Part shown: piece by piece, positions 44,711 to 57,118 of the stretch
How the letters are laid out: each line of letters starts with the position of its first letter
Position numbering within the stretch: the stretch's first letter is position 1
Source of the DNA: Dillenia suffruticosa
Lineage: Eukaryota > Streptophyta > Magnoliopsida > Dilleniales > Dilleniaceae
Assembly: GCA_033439265.1 (NCBI GenBank)
Contig: JAVTVX010000012.1
Location: 13,613,501-13,677,500 of the forward strand
Reading direction: 5' to 3'
Length of the DNA stretch: 64,000 nucleotides
Position numbers and translations under genes: made by a program
The notes under the pieces: generated by a model
Databases searched by the model: none
What the model was told of the DNA's origin: nothing
What the model saw: the letters and a program-made list of their open reading frames with translations, nothing else

Positions 44711-46257
44711 TGTTGGTTTTGTTTTATTAATATAGTTCATAGCTTATCTTTTAGCAGTCATTTTTTTTACAAGTTTTAAAATAGCGGAACACTAATATGT
44801 TTGACAACTAAAAAATAGAATATGAGCGATCGATTAGTGATAGATATTTTAGTTACGAAAAAAATTTATCATTAATTCGTCACTGATAGTAAATCAAGAA
44901 AAAAAATAAAAATTAAAAAAGAAAAACTATCAACGATGGAATAATAACGAAAAAATCCGTCAAGTGGACCAAGGAAAAAAATAAAAATTAAAAAAAAAGA
45001 AAACTATTAACGACGGATTTTTTCTGTCGCTAAAATACTCATCGTTAATCTATCACTGATAGTTGTTAAGATAAAATAAAATTAAAAAAAACTATCAGTG
45101 ATGAACTAACGATGGGAAAAAAAATTAAAAGAAAGGAACTATCAGCGACGGAAAATTTCTGTCGCTGATAGTTCCTTTTTTTAATTTTAATTTTATTTTA
45201 ATTTTAATTTTAATTTAATTTAATTTAATTTAATTTTTTAATTTTTTAATTTTTTTAATTTTTTAATTTTTTAATTTTTAATTTTTCTTCTCTTTTATTA
45301 TTTTATAATTTTTTTTCTTTTTTCTTTATTTATTTTCTTTATTTATTTTATTCTATTATTTTATTATTCAATTGAATGAGTTAAAAAAATAAATTGCTAT
45401 TCTATCTTAATTAATCAAATAAACATTTTATTTCTTTATTTAGTACAAATTTAATCAATATCGAATTTAAACGGTTAAAAAAATTTAATAAAAATATTCA
45501 ATGAAAAAAATTACTCTAAGGTAAAGAAAAAAAAAAGAGATGACGGTGAGATAGGTTAATATTAAAAAAATAAGTGAATGTTAGATAATAAATAAAATAA
45601 AAAGAAAATATCACAACAGGGATTGTGGCACGGGTTTGATTCCTATAGGTGACATTTTTCACAGAATAAATGCAGGGCGGGTGGGTGGGCGAGATGCGGG
45701 CAGGCGGTTGTGCAAGCGGGTATGGGCGAGCGTGAGGGCGCGTGTGGCGGGTTGCAGGCACACGTAAGGGTCCTGGCAGGTGTGCGTGAGGGCGCATGTA
45801 CGCACGTGAGGCCTTCAAGTTTTAGCGACAGAAAATATACATCGCCGATAGTTACTATCAGCGACGGATTAGTAACGGAAAAATTTTGTCCCTGATACTT
45901 TTACCTTTTGTCTTCTATTAGTGACGGATTAGCGACAGAAATATTCTGTCATTGATAGTTTAGCGACAGATGAATTTCATCGGAAATAATTAGCAGTGTG
46001 ATTTTCAGTAACAGAAAATTTTCATCGCAAATACTTTTTAGCGATTAAATCTTTACTATCAGCAACGGATATTTCTGTCGCTGATACCTTTTTTCTAGTA
46101 ATGTTTCCTTTGTTTTTATTGATGTACTACCTATTTAAAATAGTGGAGTAGTGATCTATTCCTTTGTTTTCGTTGGTGTACTGCTTATTTAAAGGCTATT
46201 GAAAAATGAAGTTATTATCATCTTTCTCTTCCAAAAATTTTTCTTTAGTTTTTAACA
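44711..46257 (+). repeat. Candidate left LTR of Copia-2, interrupted by a CACTA-like insert
   Basis: It begins TGTTGGTTTTGTTTTATTAATATAG (start uncertain) and ends TTTAGTTTTTAACA at 46257, directly before a primer-site-like GTGGTATTAGCC. Most of it is the CACTA-like insert (44815-46108). After the insert, CCTTTGTTTT...GTGTACTGCTTATTTAAAGG is repeated in two near copies (46108-46200). Confidence 0.4.
44815..46108. mobile_element. CACTA-like non-autonomous element with CAGCGACGGA repeats
   Basis: Both flanks of the segment carry many direct and inverted copies of CAGCGACGGA / TCCGTCGCTGATAG, for example the palindrome at 45138-45173 and copies at 45845-46090. The right end TTTTTTCTAGTAATG resembles a CACTA terminus (TTTTTCTAGTAGTG). 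The left terminus was not found. The inside is A/T low-complexity plus a GC-rich block of GGGCG/GTGCG words at 45670-45810. No coding capacity. Confidence 0.5.
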
Positions 46258-46258
46258 G

Positions 46259-46270
46259 TGGTATTAGCCA
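46259..46270 (+). promoter_or_regulatory. Degraded primer-binding site of Copia-2
   Basis: TGGTATTAGCCA, close to TGGTATCAGAGCC with one substitution and a two-base deletion, directly after the TAACA LTR end. Confidence 0.45.
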
Positions 46271-46309
46271 ACACAGACAGAAAAAGTTCATAAGTTCTAG
46301 GAGCAAAAA

Positions 46310-46345
<36 letters not shown>

Positions 46346-46409
46346 GGAGAGTTTGTGAGAAACTTTTATATTTCATTTCATTCCTTGTTTTGCACTTGTT
46401 GAAGAGTCA

Positions 46410-46965
46410 ATGGCCTCAAAAAACTTTATTCAACCTTCTATTCCTTGCTTGGATGGTTATTATGACTCTTGGAGCATGCTTATGGAGAACTTCTTAAGAT
46501 CTAAGGAGTATTGGCATGTTGTCTCCAACGAAATATAAGAACCAGCAGCTGGCACAATAATGATGGATGCACAGAAAGCGGAGTTAGAAGGGCAATGGTT
46601 GAAAGATCTCAAAGCAAAAACTATCTTTTCCAAGCAATTGATCATTTAATCTTGGAGACCATTCCCAACAAAGGCACTTCCAATTAGATTTGGAATTCCA
46701 TGAAGAAGAAGTATCAAGAATTGGCAAGAGCAAAAAGGCAACAATCTTCATACAAAGTTCAAAAATCTACTAATGGGAGTGTATATTACAGATTTTTTTT
46801 AAGAGCGATGACAATTGTCAACAAGATGCAAATCCACAGTGATAAGATTGAGGATGTCACACATATTTATCTTGACACTGATTATGCTGATTTTGTGCAC
46901 CTGGTTGATGATTTTCTTGTATTAGATGTAGTATATGATAATGTAAATTATGATGGTTAATTTTC
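46410..46965 (+). pseudogene. Copia-2 gag fragment
   Basis: Starts with ATG at 46410 (MASKNFIQPSIPCLDGYYDS) and continues with MLMENFLRSKEYWHVVSNEI, a stop, then IFLAIDHLILETI-like and IWNSMKKKYQELARAKRQQ. This is the copia gag pattern of the DUF4219/UBN2 type. A stop at 46537 and a shift near 46650 break it. The zinc knuckle and protease are not seen; a deletion before 46970 is likely. Confidence 0.75.
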
Positions 46966-46969
46966 TTTG

Positions 46970-47811
46970 ATTGCATTATCTGATAACGATAATGTGGATG
47001 CAAAAATGTGGCATGCTAGATTGGGATATATTAGATAAGAAATAATGCACAGACTAGCCAAAGAGGGACTTTCGAGTAGTGTCTTAAAAGTAAACTTTCC
47101 AATATGTGAACATTTTTTAACAAGAAAAGTAACAAGAAAACCATTTGATAAGAGAACCAGAGCAGACCTTCCATTGCAATTGATCCATTTTGATATATAT
47201 GATCTAATGAATGTAAGAGCAAGGCATGAAATATCCTATTTCATCAATTTCATCAATGATTTTAGTCATTTTGGTTATGTTTATTTGATCTCCCATAAGC
47301 TGTATTTGATTGCTTTAAACTATATTTGAAATTAGTTGAGAGTTAATTAAACAAAACAATTAAAACGATGAGGGCAAATCGTGGACGTGAATATCCGTTA
47401 AATCAATTTAGGGATTAATGTTGTCAAAAAGGGATAATAAGATAGTTCACTATTCTTGGTATTTCGCAACAAAATGATGTTGCAGAAATAAGGAATAGAA
47501 CTTTGCTGGATATGGTTAGCTAAATGATAGTGCAAGCGAATTTGCCAATCTCTTATTAAGGAGATACTTTATTGACTGCTACTTATATACTTATTCGTGT
47601 GCCCTTTAAATCAGTTACTTTCACTCCTTATGAACCTTGGATAGATCAAAAGCCTGATCTAAGTGGTTTACGACCCTAGAAGTTGGTAGCATATGATCAT
47701 GATCCAAAGCATAAATATGGGAAATTGGGTCCAAAAGGAAAGAAATATATTTTTATTAGATACTCTAAACATTGAAAGGGATATGTATACATTAGCGAAC
47801 ACAAGAATATA
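46970..47811 (+). pseudogene. Copia-2 integrase fragment
   Basis: Frames show AKMWHARLGYI (gag-pre-integrase zinc part), FPICEHFLTRKVTRKPF, LPLQLIHFDIYDLMNV (catalytic D within HFDIYDLMN; normally H-D-C-G), SYFINFINDFSHFGYVYLI (FIDDFS with the D replaced by N). Then come broken frames with the C-terminal phrases HDPKHKYGKLGPKGKKYIF and GYVYI. It is interrupted at 47817 by the solo LTR and continues at 62534. Confidence 0.75.
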
Positions 47812-47816
47812 AATAG

Positions 47817-50463
47817 TGTAACACCAAAAAATTTAGTGTTAGAAAATTTCTATTTAATTTTTGATTTTTCTCTAGAAAATATCGAGAGAAACCAATTGTA
47901 ATCGACTCTAGGCTTTACATGTAACACAAAAAAAAAAAAATTCAAAGTTTGAAATTTTCAATTTATTATTTCCTATAATTACCAAGTGTTGGATTATTCA
48001 TTTTTCTTTTATATATAAACCATAAGGTATTAAATAGTTTGGTGGTGTAATGACATTTTAGAAAACTTGATGTCATGGTTTTAAACCTCCTTGGAGACAA
48101 AGGATAAGGGATTTCTTCCATTTATAAGTGACAAGTGGCCTTATGGTTGGATAAGTTGACTTGTGGGCATGGAGATTATGAGAGGCAAGGGGACTTGCGA
48201 AGATTTGGGTTGGCTTGTATGTCCAAGGGTTGTGAAGGGGTATGAGTTGACTTGTGCCAAGGATTGAGATGTCTTACACCTATGGAATGTGAAGGTTAGG
48301 TTTGCTTGTACAAGGGTGAGGCGCTTTGTGAGTGTAGGTGAGTCGCCTTGCGTGTGTGCAAAGTAGGGCTTTTGAGCCTTGGAGTCATTAAGTCGCCTTA
48401 CATGACATGATAAGGCGACCCAGAACTCAAGAAATTCATTTTTGTTAAGTATAGAAGCCACCAAGGCAACCTGAGGAGTTGCCAAGGTGACCTGAGGAGT
48501 TTGAGCCTCAGAATTCTTGAGTCTACATATAAGCAAGTCGCATTGTCCCAAAGACAATACGACTTATGCTTCTAGCCTTGTGTCTAGTAAGGTGACTTGT
48601 CGCCAGCACAAGCCAACCTACCGATTCAAGTCTCAGAAAAACATGTTTGCAGTGAAACAAGACGATTCACCAAAGAAGTGAGGCGACTTGTGGGTTACAA
48701 AATAAGGATTTACGTCGTCTTGAGCCAATTTTGAGATGACATGAAGACTCAATAAATAAGGAGTAAGGCTGCTTATCAGAAAACATGTTGATTCATGAGT
48801 ATGAGAGATCATGAAATGACAAAAATGGGCATCCAAACTCGAACAAACCTTAAAATGAGGATAGATAAAATGGAGATTCAACCTCATATAATATAAAAGG
48901 CTTGAACAAGCCTTCATTTTTCATTTCCTCTTTCCCGAAGTTTCTGTCTTCTCTGTCACTCGACTCTTTCTCTTGACTCTTATCTCTCTCGCGCCGATCT
49001 CACTCTCATTCAATCTCTTGAAATCAACCACATTCTTCCCAAACCCACTCTCTAAACCTCCCACACCTTCAAGTAAACTTGTGAATGAAGGTGATTTAGG
49101 GAGCAATCTAAGGAGGAAAAATCTAGGGATTTTGAAATCTAACATTTAAAGTTCAATCTAAACACGAAATTGAGGTAATTTTCTCTTCTTTTACATGGAT
49201 TTAGTTTCATTACTTATAAATATATTTTTATACTTGGATTTGGGAAATTTATAGAGAGAGAAAATTAAGATTTTGGATAAAATTGATCTCGAACGAAATT
49301 TATGAATTTCCTAGAGATAAATCTTGTTCTTTCAATCTAGATTTATATTTTTTAGCATGAATTTGAATTATTCAACTTGGATTGTGAGATTTGATTTGGG
49401 GATTTAAATCTAGGGTTTACAAATATTGAGATTTGAGGAAAATTGTGAATGGAAATGGTATGTAGATGCACATGAAATGTAGATGATGGATTGAAAATAA
49501 AGAATCATGGAATTGAGAAATTAGGGTTGTGCTAAGTTTGGGGAAAACTCATTAACCCTAATCATATGCATGATTTAGCCTTTAATTCATGTTTATTGCT
49601 TTAGGAAAATTCAATTGGAATTCAAAAAGGGATTATTGTAGTTTGATTGTGAATTGAGAGTGATTACCTTTTCAAGAGGTGAGTGATTTCATGATTGTAC
49701 TTAAATAAGAAAAATGTTTTATTGAATTTTCCAAATGATTTTCAAAACTTGGATTTAAATTCTTTAGTATGTGTAGAATATCCCAATGATTGGATTTTGA
49801 ATTCTTATGCATTCTATAAGTTTTGAATGAACAAATGTGCTGTGTGAAATTGTTGATATTGAATCCATTGGTATGATGAATACTAATGAGAAATTGTTGA
49901 GATTGTTAGCACATGAATTGGATTTATGATTTTTATAAAATGGTGCATATGATTTGGCTTGGGGTGAGAGCCTAAACCCCTATTAGATGACTAGTTATTT
50001 CCCACTACAGAGCGACCCGACGGGGTGACGTAGTGGGATTGGTAAACCATGAGATGTAGCCGAATGAGTGTATGGTACACCTAGACACGTGTGGTGCATT
50101 CAGGGTTAGATATGATAAATAAGGTGGTGGACAGTTGGTTGCACCACCAATAAGACACCACACCAACGTCAAGGATGAGGGCATTTTTTTATAAAATGTG
50201 AAAAATATTAAAACGTTTGACGGTTCCACCCTAACTCATGGTAGACATTTGTTAGGAACATAAATTTTGGTTTGCCCCGTATTTGAAAATATGAAATTGT
50301 TGGATGCATATGAGATTGAAATATGACACTTGAGAATTATGATGATATTGGGAACAATATTTGAATTATTCATTTATTGGATGAAATTGAAAATGGCATC
50401 AAGGTTTTGAAATACATGTATTTGATATATCCACCATACAAATCTCTTTTTTTATATAATTTG
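47817..50463 (+). repeat. Solo LTR of a Ty3/gypsy element, left part
   Basis: Begins TGTAACACCAAAAAATTTAG, preceded by the target duplication AATAG (47812-47816). The remaining part is at 61946-62533, interrupted by Tekay-1. Without the insert it is 3,235 bases. A TATATAAA box lies at about 48012, near 195 bases from the start. Related by layout to the Gypsy-1 LTR: both have a TTCCCACTAC/TTCCCTACCAC block and a shared 3' end. No internal region of its own is present, so this is a solo LTR formed by LTR-LTR recombination. Open frames inside are not supported. Confidence 0.85.
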
Positions 50464-52343
50464 TGTCACGCCTCGAACCAGGATCGTGAGCAGCCACCCG
50501 TTATCCTGAATGCCGACTGTATTTTTTATAGAAAATCGAGCAGAACCTCTCCTCATATCGGAGGTTTCCCATATAGCAATCAATCTGCTACCTATACAAT
50601 AGGGCCAACCCGGCCTCACAATACATAAATCCAATCGCAACATCAGACCAACACATCCATACCACATAATCCAAGACAACGCAAGGCTAACAAAACGAAT
50701 TTCCACAGTCCTAATCACAGAGCTCTATTGCCATGCCCCCGTCAAAGGCATAAACAGCCGCCAGTCGCCCCTCTTGTAATTTAGAGATGGTACCGAGCGG
50801 TTCTAAAATACACTTCTAGGACATGACACATTCCCAAATAACATACACAAATGAATAGAAATTGTCTCAATGCAAGTGTTATGCAATGACATGAGAGTTC
50901 CACGATTTAATTTTTCATATTTGTACAATCATTCCAGAATTATACAATAGTCATCTATAGACCTCAAAATACATATACATCATCAATACAATTTTTAACT
51001 CATGAAATTGTAGCGAAAATATACAATGACTCCTCAAATCCAGATCAAATCTCCCAATAATACTAAGCGTCCAAGAAACAACGCTCCTTGTCAAATATAT
51101 CTTTGAAACAAGAAGGGAAATGAGGGGTGAGTACTCAGAGAAAGAATACGCAGTGAGTGAGTGGGTCAATGTAATCGTCTAATAAGAATTGTGAAACTGG
51201 AGTGTCAAAACATAAGTATACAAATCATACTTCAAATCATCATGTTTTTTATTTAAATAATATATCATTTATACGCATTATCAAGTCAAATATGCATCCA
51301 AAGTACTGTCATTAAAATCATAGAGCTGCCAACCGAAAGTGTCCTGGCAGAGGTCTACCTCAACCTATGACAGGCACACCGAGAGTGTTATATGCGAATT
51401 TATTTAAAGTGATCTCTACCCGAGTGTTGGCGATGGACCTCGTCCAGTTGCTAAACTTGGAGAGAGTATCCAAATCCTCCCCCTTTTCGGGTTCAACCTG
51501 GCTAGTATCGTGTCGTTAATAAAATCACGACAACTTGTGGGATACCCCAGGCCTAGGCATATCTGGATGCCATCTAAGCGTCTCTTACGGTATCCTTCGT
51601 AGCTACGGAACAATATATACCAAAGTCCTCAAGGCCAAAATCAATATCATATCAAGAATGTGCCGTAATCAGGTTCACAAACCAAATGCAATAGATAGCG
51701 TAAAATGACACATTATACATTTTAACCACATGGATGCATAATTTTCATAATTCAACCCAATTTTTGGACACTCCAACGGTTCACAAAAAGTCAGTTCTAA
51801 AACCAATCAAAACATTTCAAGCACATGACAAATCATACTCAGTTATCAAAATGTTGTAAAACAGGGTTTACATATTAAACAAAGGTATTAAAATAAATCC
51901 CACTCACTGTATCGAGAGGGTAGTGCACTCCCCAATAATACCATGAAGCACAAAGAACTGTTCCCCTAAGTCAAGACACCAATACCTATGAATGTATATA
52001 TATATATATATAAATCAACGAGTTTCAAATCTATGCAGTTATGGGAAATAGGCTATCATTTTTAATACACGTATGCAAATTAGGTAGTTCGAATCCTTTA
52101 GAACCCTACCCTAATTCCTCATATTTTGTTCATGCATACAACATGTCTACAAGACTCATATTTTTTTCATGCATACAACATGCCTACAAGACTCAAGTGT
52201 TGGTACTCGACCAATCTCGTATAGAGCTCACACCAATCCAATCTCTCGCTCGCACCCAAGGGCTAATATAGCCAATAGGGCCACAGCCCAGTGCCCGTGC
52301 GCGGGGCGCGCAGCACCTGTGTGTAGGGCCTGTGTACAGGGTA

Positions 52344-52430
52344 CGCAGCGCCCATGTGCAGCACGCGCAGTGCCCATGTGCAACACGCGCAGCGCCCATG
52401 TGCAAGGCGCGCAACGCCCATGTGCAGTGC
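52344..52430. repeat. Tandem repeat of about 22 bp in the LTR
   Basis: About four copies of CGCAGCGCCCATGTGCAGCACG with small changes; a more scrambled set of the same words is in the other LTR at 60650-60830. Confidence 0.75.
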
Positions 52431-53328
52431 GTAGCACCCAGGGCATGCAGCGCTTACACGCAACCATTTCTCCTTATTTCTCAACTTAACCTTAACATTC
52501 ATTCAAATAAATCAAATGGGTAAGAAAATTTCTCACCTAGGGTTTTCTCGGAGCGCAGACCTTCGTCCGAATGTCTTCTCGATCGCTCTAAAATCTATAA
52601 TGCTCCGCAGATACTCACGGGCTGTTACCGGTTATCGTGGGTTGCGGGCTGCGGGCTGCGGACTGCGGTGGGTTTTGTGGCCATAGTGGGCTCGCAGGCT
52701 GCGTGGGCTGTCGAGGGTTGGTGGGCTCACGGGTTGGCATGCTCACGGGCTGGCAGGTTCACGGGTTGGCACGTGCACTTGCGAGCTAGACTGCAGTCCC
52801 GCGCTCGCGGTTGCGCGTTAGTGGGTTGGAGCGCGCTCGGGCACAAGCGCGCGCTCGTGCGCTGGCTTGCGCTAGTGCTCAGGTGCACTCCTGAGCAGGC
52901 GCGCTCACACGGGGAAGCACGCTCTATGGCGCACTCACGCTCGTGTAGGGAGGATCGCGCTGCAGCGCGCTCGTGGGAGGGAGAAGCTGTAGCGGCTGGG
53001 GTGCGCTCGCTATGGTAGCAGATCGCAGTGGAAAGTGGCAGATTCGCGGTGGAGGGCGATCGATAGGGAGGGAGATCGCGAGAGATAGACAGAGAGTGAG
53101 TAGCGGAGAGAGAGAGAGAAAAACAGTAAGAGAGAATCCGAGAGGGAAAGATAGAGAGTGAGAGAAGAAGAAGAAGATGGTAGTGGTGGTGCAGTTACTC
53201 GCAGTGGAGAGGGTTGGCGGGGCGAGCGACCGATCGCAGCAGAGCAAGAAGGCGGCTGTGGGAGGTGAAGGGTCGGGGAAAGAGAGAAAGAGAAAGAGAG
53301 AAAGAGAGAGAGAGAGAGGGTGATAAAG

Positions 53329-53387
53329 TTAGGGTTTCCAACCCTAATTGGGAGGTGCTGCGTTTCACTCCAAAATGCAGCATCTCC
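53329..53387. repeat. Leader hairpins 1 and 2 of Tekay-1 (left LTR)
   Basis: Hairpin 1: TTAGGGTT, loop TCC, AACCCTAA. Hairpin 2: GGAGGTGCTGCGTTT (53351-53365) pairs with AAATGCAGCATCTCC (53373-53387) with two G-T wobbles. Right LTR equivalents: 61661-61679 and 61683-61719. Confidence 0.8.
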
Positions 53388-53605
53388 TCTCTCTTTTCTT
53401 TTTCTTTTATGTATATGTTTTCACACCCACACTTCACTAAAATTTAAATTTTTTGTAAAAACGGGGTTTACTTCTATTCGCAGATTCGGCAAATTAAAAT
53501 ATACAAAAAATTTAATTAAAATACCCCAAAATCAAAAATCAATTTAAATAAATAAAATTTCTCTCTATATAATTAAATTACAGATACCGCAGTGTCGGTG
53601 TTACA

Positions 53606-53620
53606 TTTCTAACCCTCTAA
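53606..53620 (-). promoter_or_regulatory. Polypurine tract of Tekay-1
   Basis: Minus-strand TAGAGGGTTAGAAA abuts the start of the 3' LTR. Confidence 0.7.
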
Positions 53621-53652
53621 AAACAAATTTCGTACTCAAAACTAAAAGAGAA

Positions 53653-54486
53653 CTAAACAACAAATAAATGGGGGTGTTGTCTACTCATAGTCTCCTCGGG
53701 CTCCCACGTCTCCTCCTCGACTTGGTCACTCCTCCACAAGATTCTGATCAATGAGACTTTCTTACTCCGCAGCTTTCTGACCTGCTGATCTAGAATAGCC
53801 ACGGGCTGAACTGAAAGATTGAGGTTCTCTCTTAACTCAACAGGTGGAGGCTCAAAAATATGCGAAGGATCTAGGATATACTTCCTCAACATTAATACAT
53901 AGAAGACGTCATAGATCCGAGATAACTCGTCTGACAGCTTTAGTTTGTATGCCACGCTCTCAACCTTACTGAGGATACGGAACGGGCCAATGTATCTGGG
54001 GCTCAATTTGTCTTGCTGCCGATGTTGAATGAGTCCCCTCAAGGGAGAAATCCTCAAAAATATCATACCACCCACCTCAAACTCTAAGGGCCGGCGTCTC
54101 CAGTCCGCATATGTCCCCTGTCTGTCTTGGGTAACTTTCAACCGCTCGTGGATCACCCTGACCTTTTCCTTAGTTTCCTCGACTAACTCAATATCGATAA
54201 GGTGTCTCTCGCCTACCTCATCCCAGCACAATAGGATGCGATACTTCTTGCCGTAGAGTGCCTCATAGGATGGTATACCGATACTGGCCTGATAGCTATT
54301 ATTATATGCAAACTCCACCAATGGTAAATGCTTGTGCCAACTACCCTGAAAATCCATGACACAAGCCCGAAGCAAATCTTCGAGCATCTGAATGGTCCTC
54401 TCTGACAGACCATCTGTCTATGGGTGATATGCTGTGCTAAAACTAAGCCGCGTACCCAAAGCTTCCTACAACTTGGGCCAAAATTG
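53653..54486 (-). pseudogene. Tekay-1 integrase C-terminal half with chromodomain
   Basis: A 244-residue open frame (54387-53653) plus frameshifted sequence before it (TAYHPQ-DG region). It has [55 protein letters not shown] and FLRISPLRG (the integrase GPY/F-like part: LSPRYIGPFRILSKV). The linker YDVFYVLMLRKYILDPSH follows, then the chromodomain at the C-terminus: VAILDQQVRKLRSKKVSLIR, LWRSDQ-EEETWEPEE, ending HPHLFVV. The chromodomain directs integration to marked chromatin in this lineage. This block is intact, unlike Gypsy-2, which lost it. Confidence 0.9.
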
Positions 54487-55030
54487 AGAAGTAAACCTCG
54501 GATCTCTATCTGAGATTATGGACACGGGAACTCCATGCAGTCTGACTATCTCGTCAATATACAGACGTGCCAATGTCTCCAATTGAGAGTCGCTACGCAT
54601 TGGGATGAAATGGCCGGACTTGGTGAGTTGATCGACTACCACCCAAATGGCATCATATCTGGCCTGAGTCTACGACAATCCCATAATAAAGTCCATAGTC
54701 ACATATTCCCACTTCCATACAGGAATGGGAAGAGGCTGTAGTAAACCCGCTGGCCTCTGATACTCAGCCTTCACCTGCTGACAGACTAAACATTTAGCTA
54801 CAAACTCCGCAATGTCCCTCTTCATACCTGACCACCAATAGTTGCCCGGAATAGTTCGATACATTTCTGTACTACCCAAGTGCAAGGCATAGGCCGAGGA
54901 GTGTGCCTCCTCTAATTTGGACCTGCAGAGATCCTTATTGGCGGGTATAGCCACTCTATCTCGATAAGTCAGAAGTCCATCACTACGGAATCTGAAATCA
55001 TCTATATCACCTCTGCGGGCTCTTTCAGTA
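54487..55030 (-). pseudogene. Tekay-1 integrase N-terminal half
   Basis: The frame 54954-54670 has LHLGSTEMYRTIPGNYWWSG and [16 protein letters not shown], the HHCC zinc-binding domain (first H in the LHLG position), then EYVTMDFIMGLS with the first catalytic D. A stop follows, and the next frame (about 54665-54490) reads the [17 protein letters not shown] and IISD segments. Separated from the downstream half by a stop and a frame change. Confidence 0.85.
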
Positions 55031-55035
55031 AGAGC

Positions 55036-55640
55036 CTAGAGTTCGATATCAATGCCCTGAAGCTCCCTAATACGGTCCAACAGCGTCGGCCTGACTTCAA
55101 ACCTGGCTAGCAGAGTGTCCTGATCATCACTAGTCAATCTGACTCCCAAATCCCGGAGTCCCATCAAACAAGTAAGGTATGCCGTATCATTTTCTTGAGA
55201 CGATGAAGTTGATTTTCGGCTCAAGGCATCACAACCACATTGGCCTTGCCCGGATGATAATCAAAGACAAGATCATAATTTTTGAGAAGTTCCAACCATC
55301 TCCTCTATCCCATGTTAAGTTCTCGTTGGGTAAATAAATATTTCAGACTTTTATGATCTGTATACACCCAGCAAGTCACCCTGTACAAGTAATGGCGCCA
55401 TATCTTCAATGCGAAAACTATGGCCGCAAGCTTCAGATCGTGTGTCAGATAATTCACCTCATGATTCTTCAACTGTCTAGAAGCGTAGGCGATCACCTGA
55501 CCATTTTGCATCAAAACACAATCCAACCCTTATCGGCTAGTATCACTATACACTGTATACTATGTACTCCTGACTACTGGTGGGAAGTGTCAAAATCGGA
55601 GTTGTAGTCAACCGTTGTTTGAGCTCTGAAAACTCACCTC
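55036..55640 (-). pseudogene. Tekay-1 RNase H and linker
   Basis: Frames contain [40 protein letters not shown] (active-site E replaced by K in the usual HDLELA), [20 protein letters not shown] (catalytic D) and FTQREL. A stop follows, and then the RNase H/integrase linker with SRKSTSSSQENDTAYL and GLRDLGVRL. Stops at several places. Confidence 0.85.
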
Positions 55641-56600
55641 ACAACGGTTATTCCATACAAACTTAACACCCTTTCATGTCAATCTAGATAATGGTGTAGC
55701 TATCTGGGAAAATCCCTCAACAAATCTACGGTAATACCCGGCCAGACCAAGAAAATTCTTGATCTCAGTCATTGTCTGTGGCTGCACCCATCTCATAATG
55801 GCATTGACCTTCTACGGATTGATAAAAATCCCCTCTGCAAAAACGACATGCCCCAAAAATCCAATTTGTCTTAGCCAAAATTCACATTTTGTAAATTTGG
55901 CATACAACTGCTCATCGCGGAGGACCTGTAAAACGGTGCGAAGATGTTGAACATGATCCTTGTCACTCTACGAATACACCAGTATTTCATCTATGAAGAC
56001 TATGACAAACTGATCCAGATAGTCATGAAAAACTCTGTTCATCAAGTCCATGAACGCAGCTGGGGTATTAGTCAGCCCAAACGGCATGACAAGGAATTTA
56101 TAGTGCCAGTATCGAGTGCAGAAAGCTGTCTTTGGCACATCTCGAGTCCTAATCCGCAACTGATGATATCCCGATCGAAGATCAATTTTTGAGAAAACTC
56201 AGGCACCTTGCAATTAATCAAACAAATCATCTATGCGAGACAGTGGATATCTATTCCTCACAGTCACCCGATTAAGTTACCTGTAATCCACACACAATCT
56301 CAATAAGCTGTCCTTTTTCTTTACAAACAGTACTGGAGCACCTCAATGTGACGTGCTAGGATGGATAAACCCCTTATCCATTAACTCCTGCAGCTGGACC
56401 TTGAGCTCTCTCAGCTCAGCCGGTGCAATCCTGTATGGCGGCATAGAGATAGTGGTAGTCCCCAGAGCTAAATCGATCTCAAAGTCGAACTCCCGAATCG
56501 GTGGTAATCCGGGTAGCTCCTTGGGGAAAATATCAGTAAACTCCTGTACCACTGGAACATCCTCAAGTCTCGTCCCCGAGCAGTGGTGTCTATGATGTGA
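55640..56600 (-). pseudogene. Tekay-1 reverse transcriptase
   Basis: Read from about 56595: linker FTDIFPKELPGLPPIREFDF, then IAPAELRELKVQLQELMDKG and FIHPSTSH. After frame breaks, [40 protein letters not shown] and [16 protein letters not shown] follow. The catalytic pair is FIDE instead of FIDD, so the second aspartate has changed to glutamate. The palm segment with [10 protein letters not shown] is split by shifts at about 56170-56220. Stops follow in the thumb region. Confidence 0.87.
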
Positions 56601-56686
56601 GCCAGATATGCAGCACACCCACGGCGAATCATGCATTTGGTCTCCAAAACTAAAATGACATAGCGGGGTAAAATCCACCTCTCACC

Positions 56687-57060
56687 CTAAAAAATCAATA
56701 CCGGCTGATCGGGTTTTCGAAATTCCATCTGCTTCTTAAAGCAGTCAACTGAAGCCCGATGCATATGTAGCCAATCCATCCCCAAGATGGCATCAAAGTC
56801 AGTCATGGCGAGAGGGATTAGATCTGCCTTCAACACTGTATCCCCAAATTTGATCTTACATTCTCTATACACTGTGCCGCTCACAATCTGCTCACCCAGA
56901 GGAGTGATGACCAATATCTCCTTGTCCAAAGGTGAGAGAGGCCTGTCAGAATGTCGGGAAAATTGATCGCTCACATACGAATAGTTAGATCCCGTGTCCA
57001 TAAGGATACGAGCATCTATTTCGAAAATAAGTAGAGTACCTATCATTGAACAAAATACAC
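56687..57060 (-). pseudogene. Tekay-1 aspartic protease
   Basis: Open from the (TA)n-containing linker to about 56687. It has LIFEIDARILMDTGSNYSYV with the catalytic D-T-G intact, SRHSDRPLSPLDKEILVITP, then VLKADLIPLAMTDFDAILGM and DWLHMHRASVDCFKKQMEF. It cleaves the polyprotein in active elements. The N-terminal part of the apparent frame (before about 57060) includes a translated TA repeat and is not protein. Confidence 0.87.
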
Positions 57061-57085
57061 ATAAACTTAGAAAAATTTCAAACTT

Positions 57086-57118
<33 letters not shown>

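Larger units (their letters stand above)
50464..53605 (-). repeat. Tekay-1 3' LTR (left copy)
   Basis: Plus strand TGTCACGCCTCGAACC to GCAGTGTCGGTGTTACA, 3,142 bases. It contains the 22-bp tandem repeats (52344-52430), a CpG-rich block (52610-53020), a GA tract (53090-53320) and both leader hairpins (53329-53387). Confidence 0.92.

Noticed and set aside
48141..49145. Minus-strand frames of 74-138 residues
   Set aside because: They are inside the solo LTR, whose borders are fixed by target duplications; no protein family pattern.
52300..52460. CRISPR-like array
   Set aside because: The 22-bp repeats are directly tandem, without unique spacers, and lie in a plant LTR.
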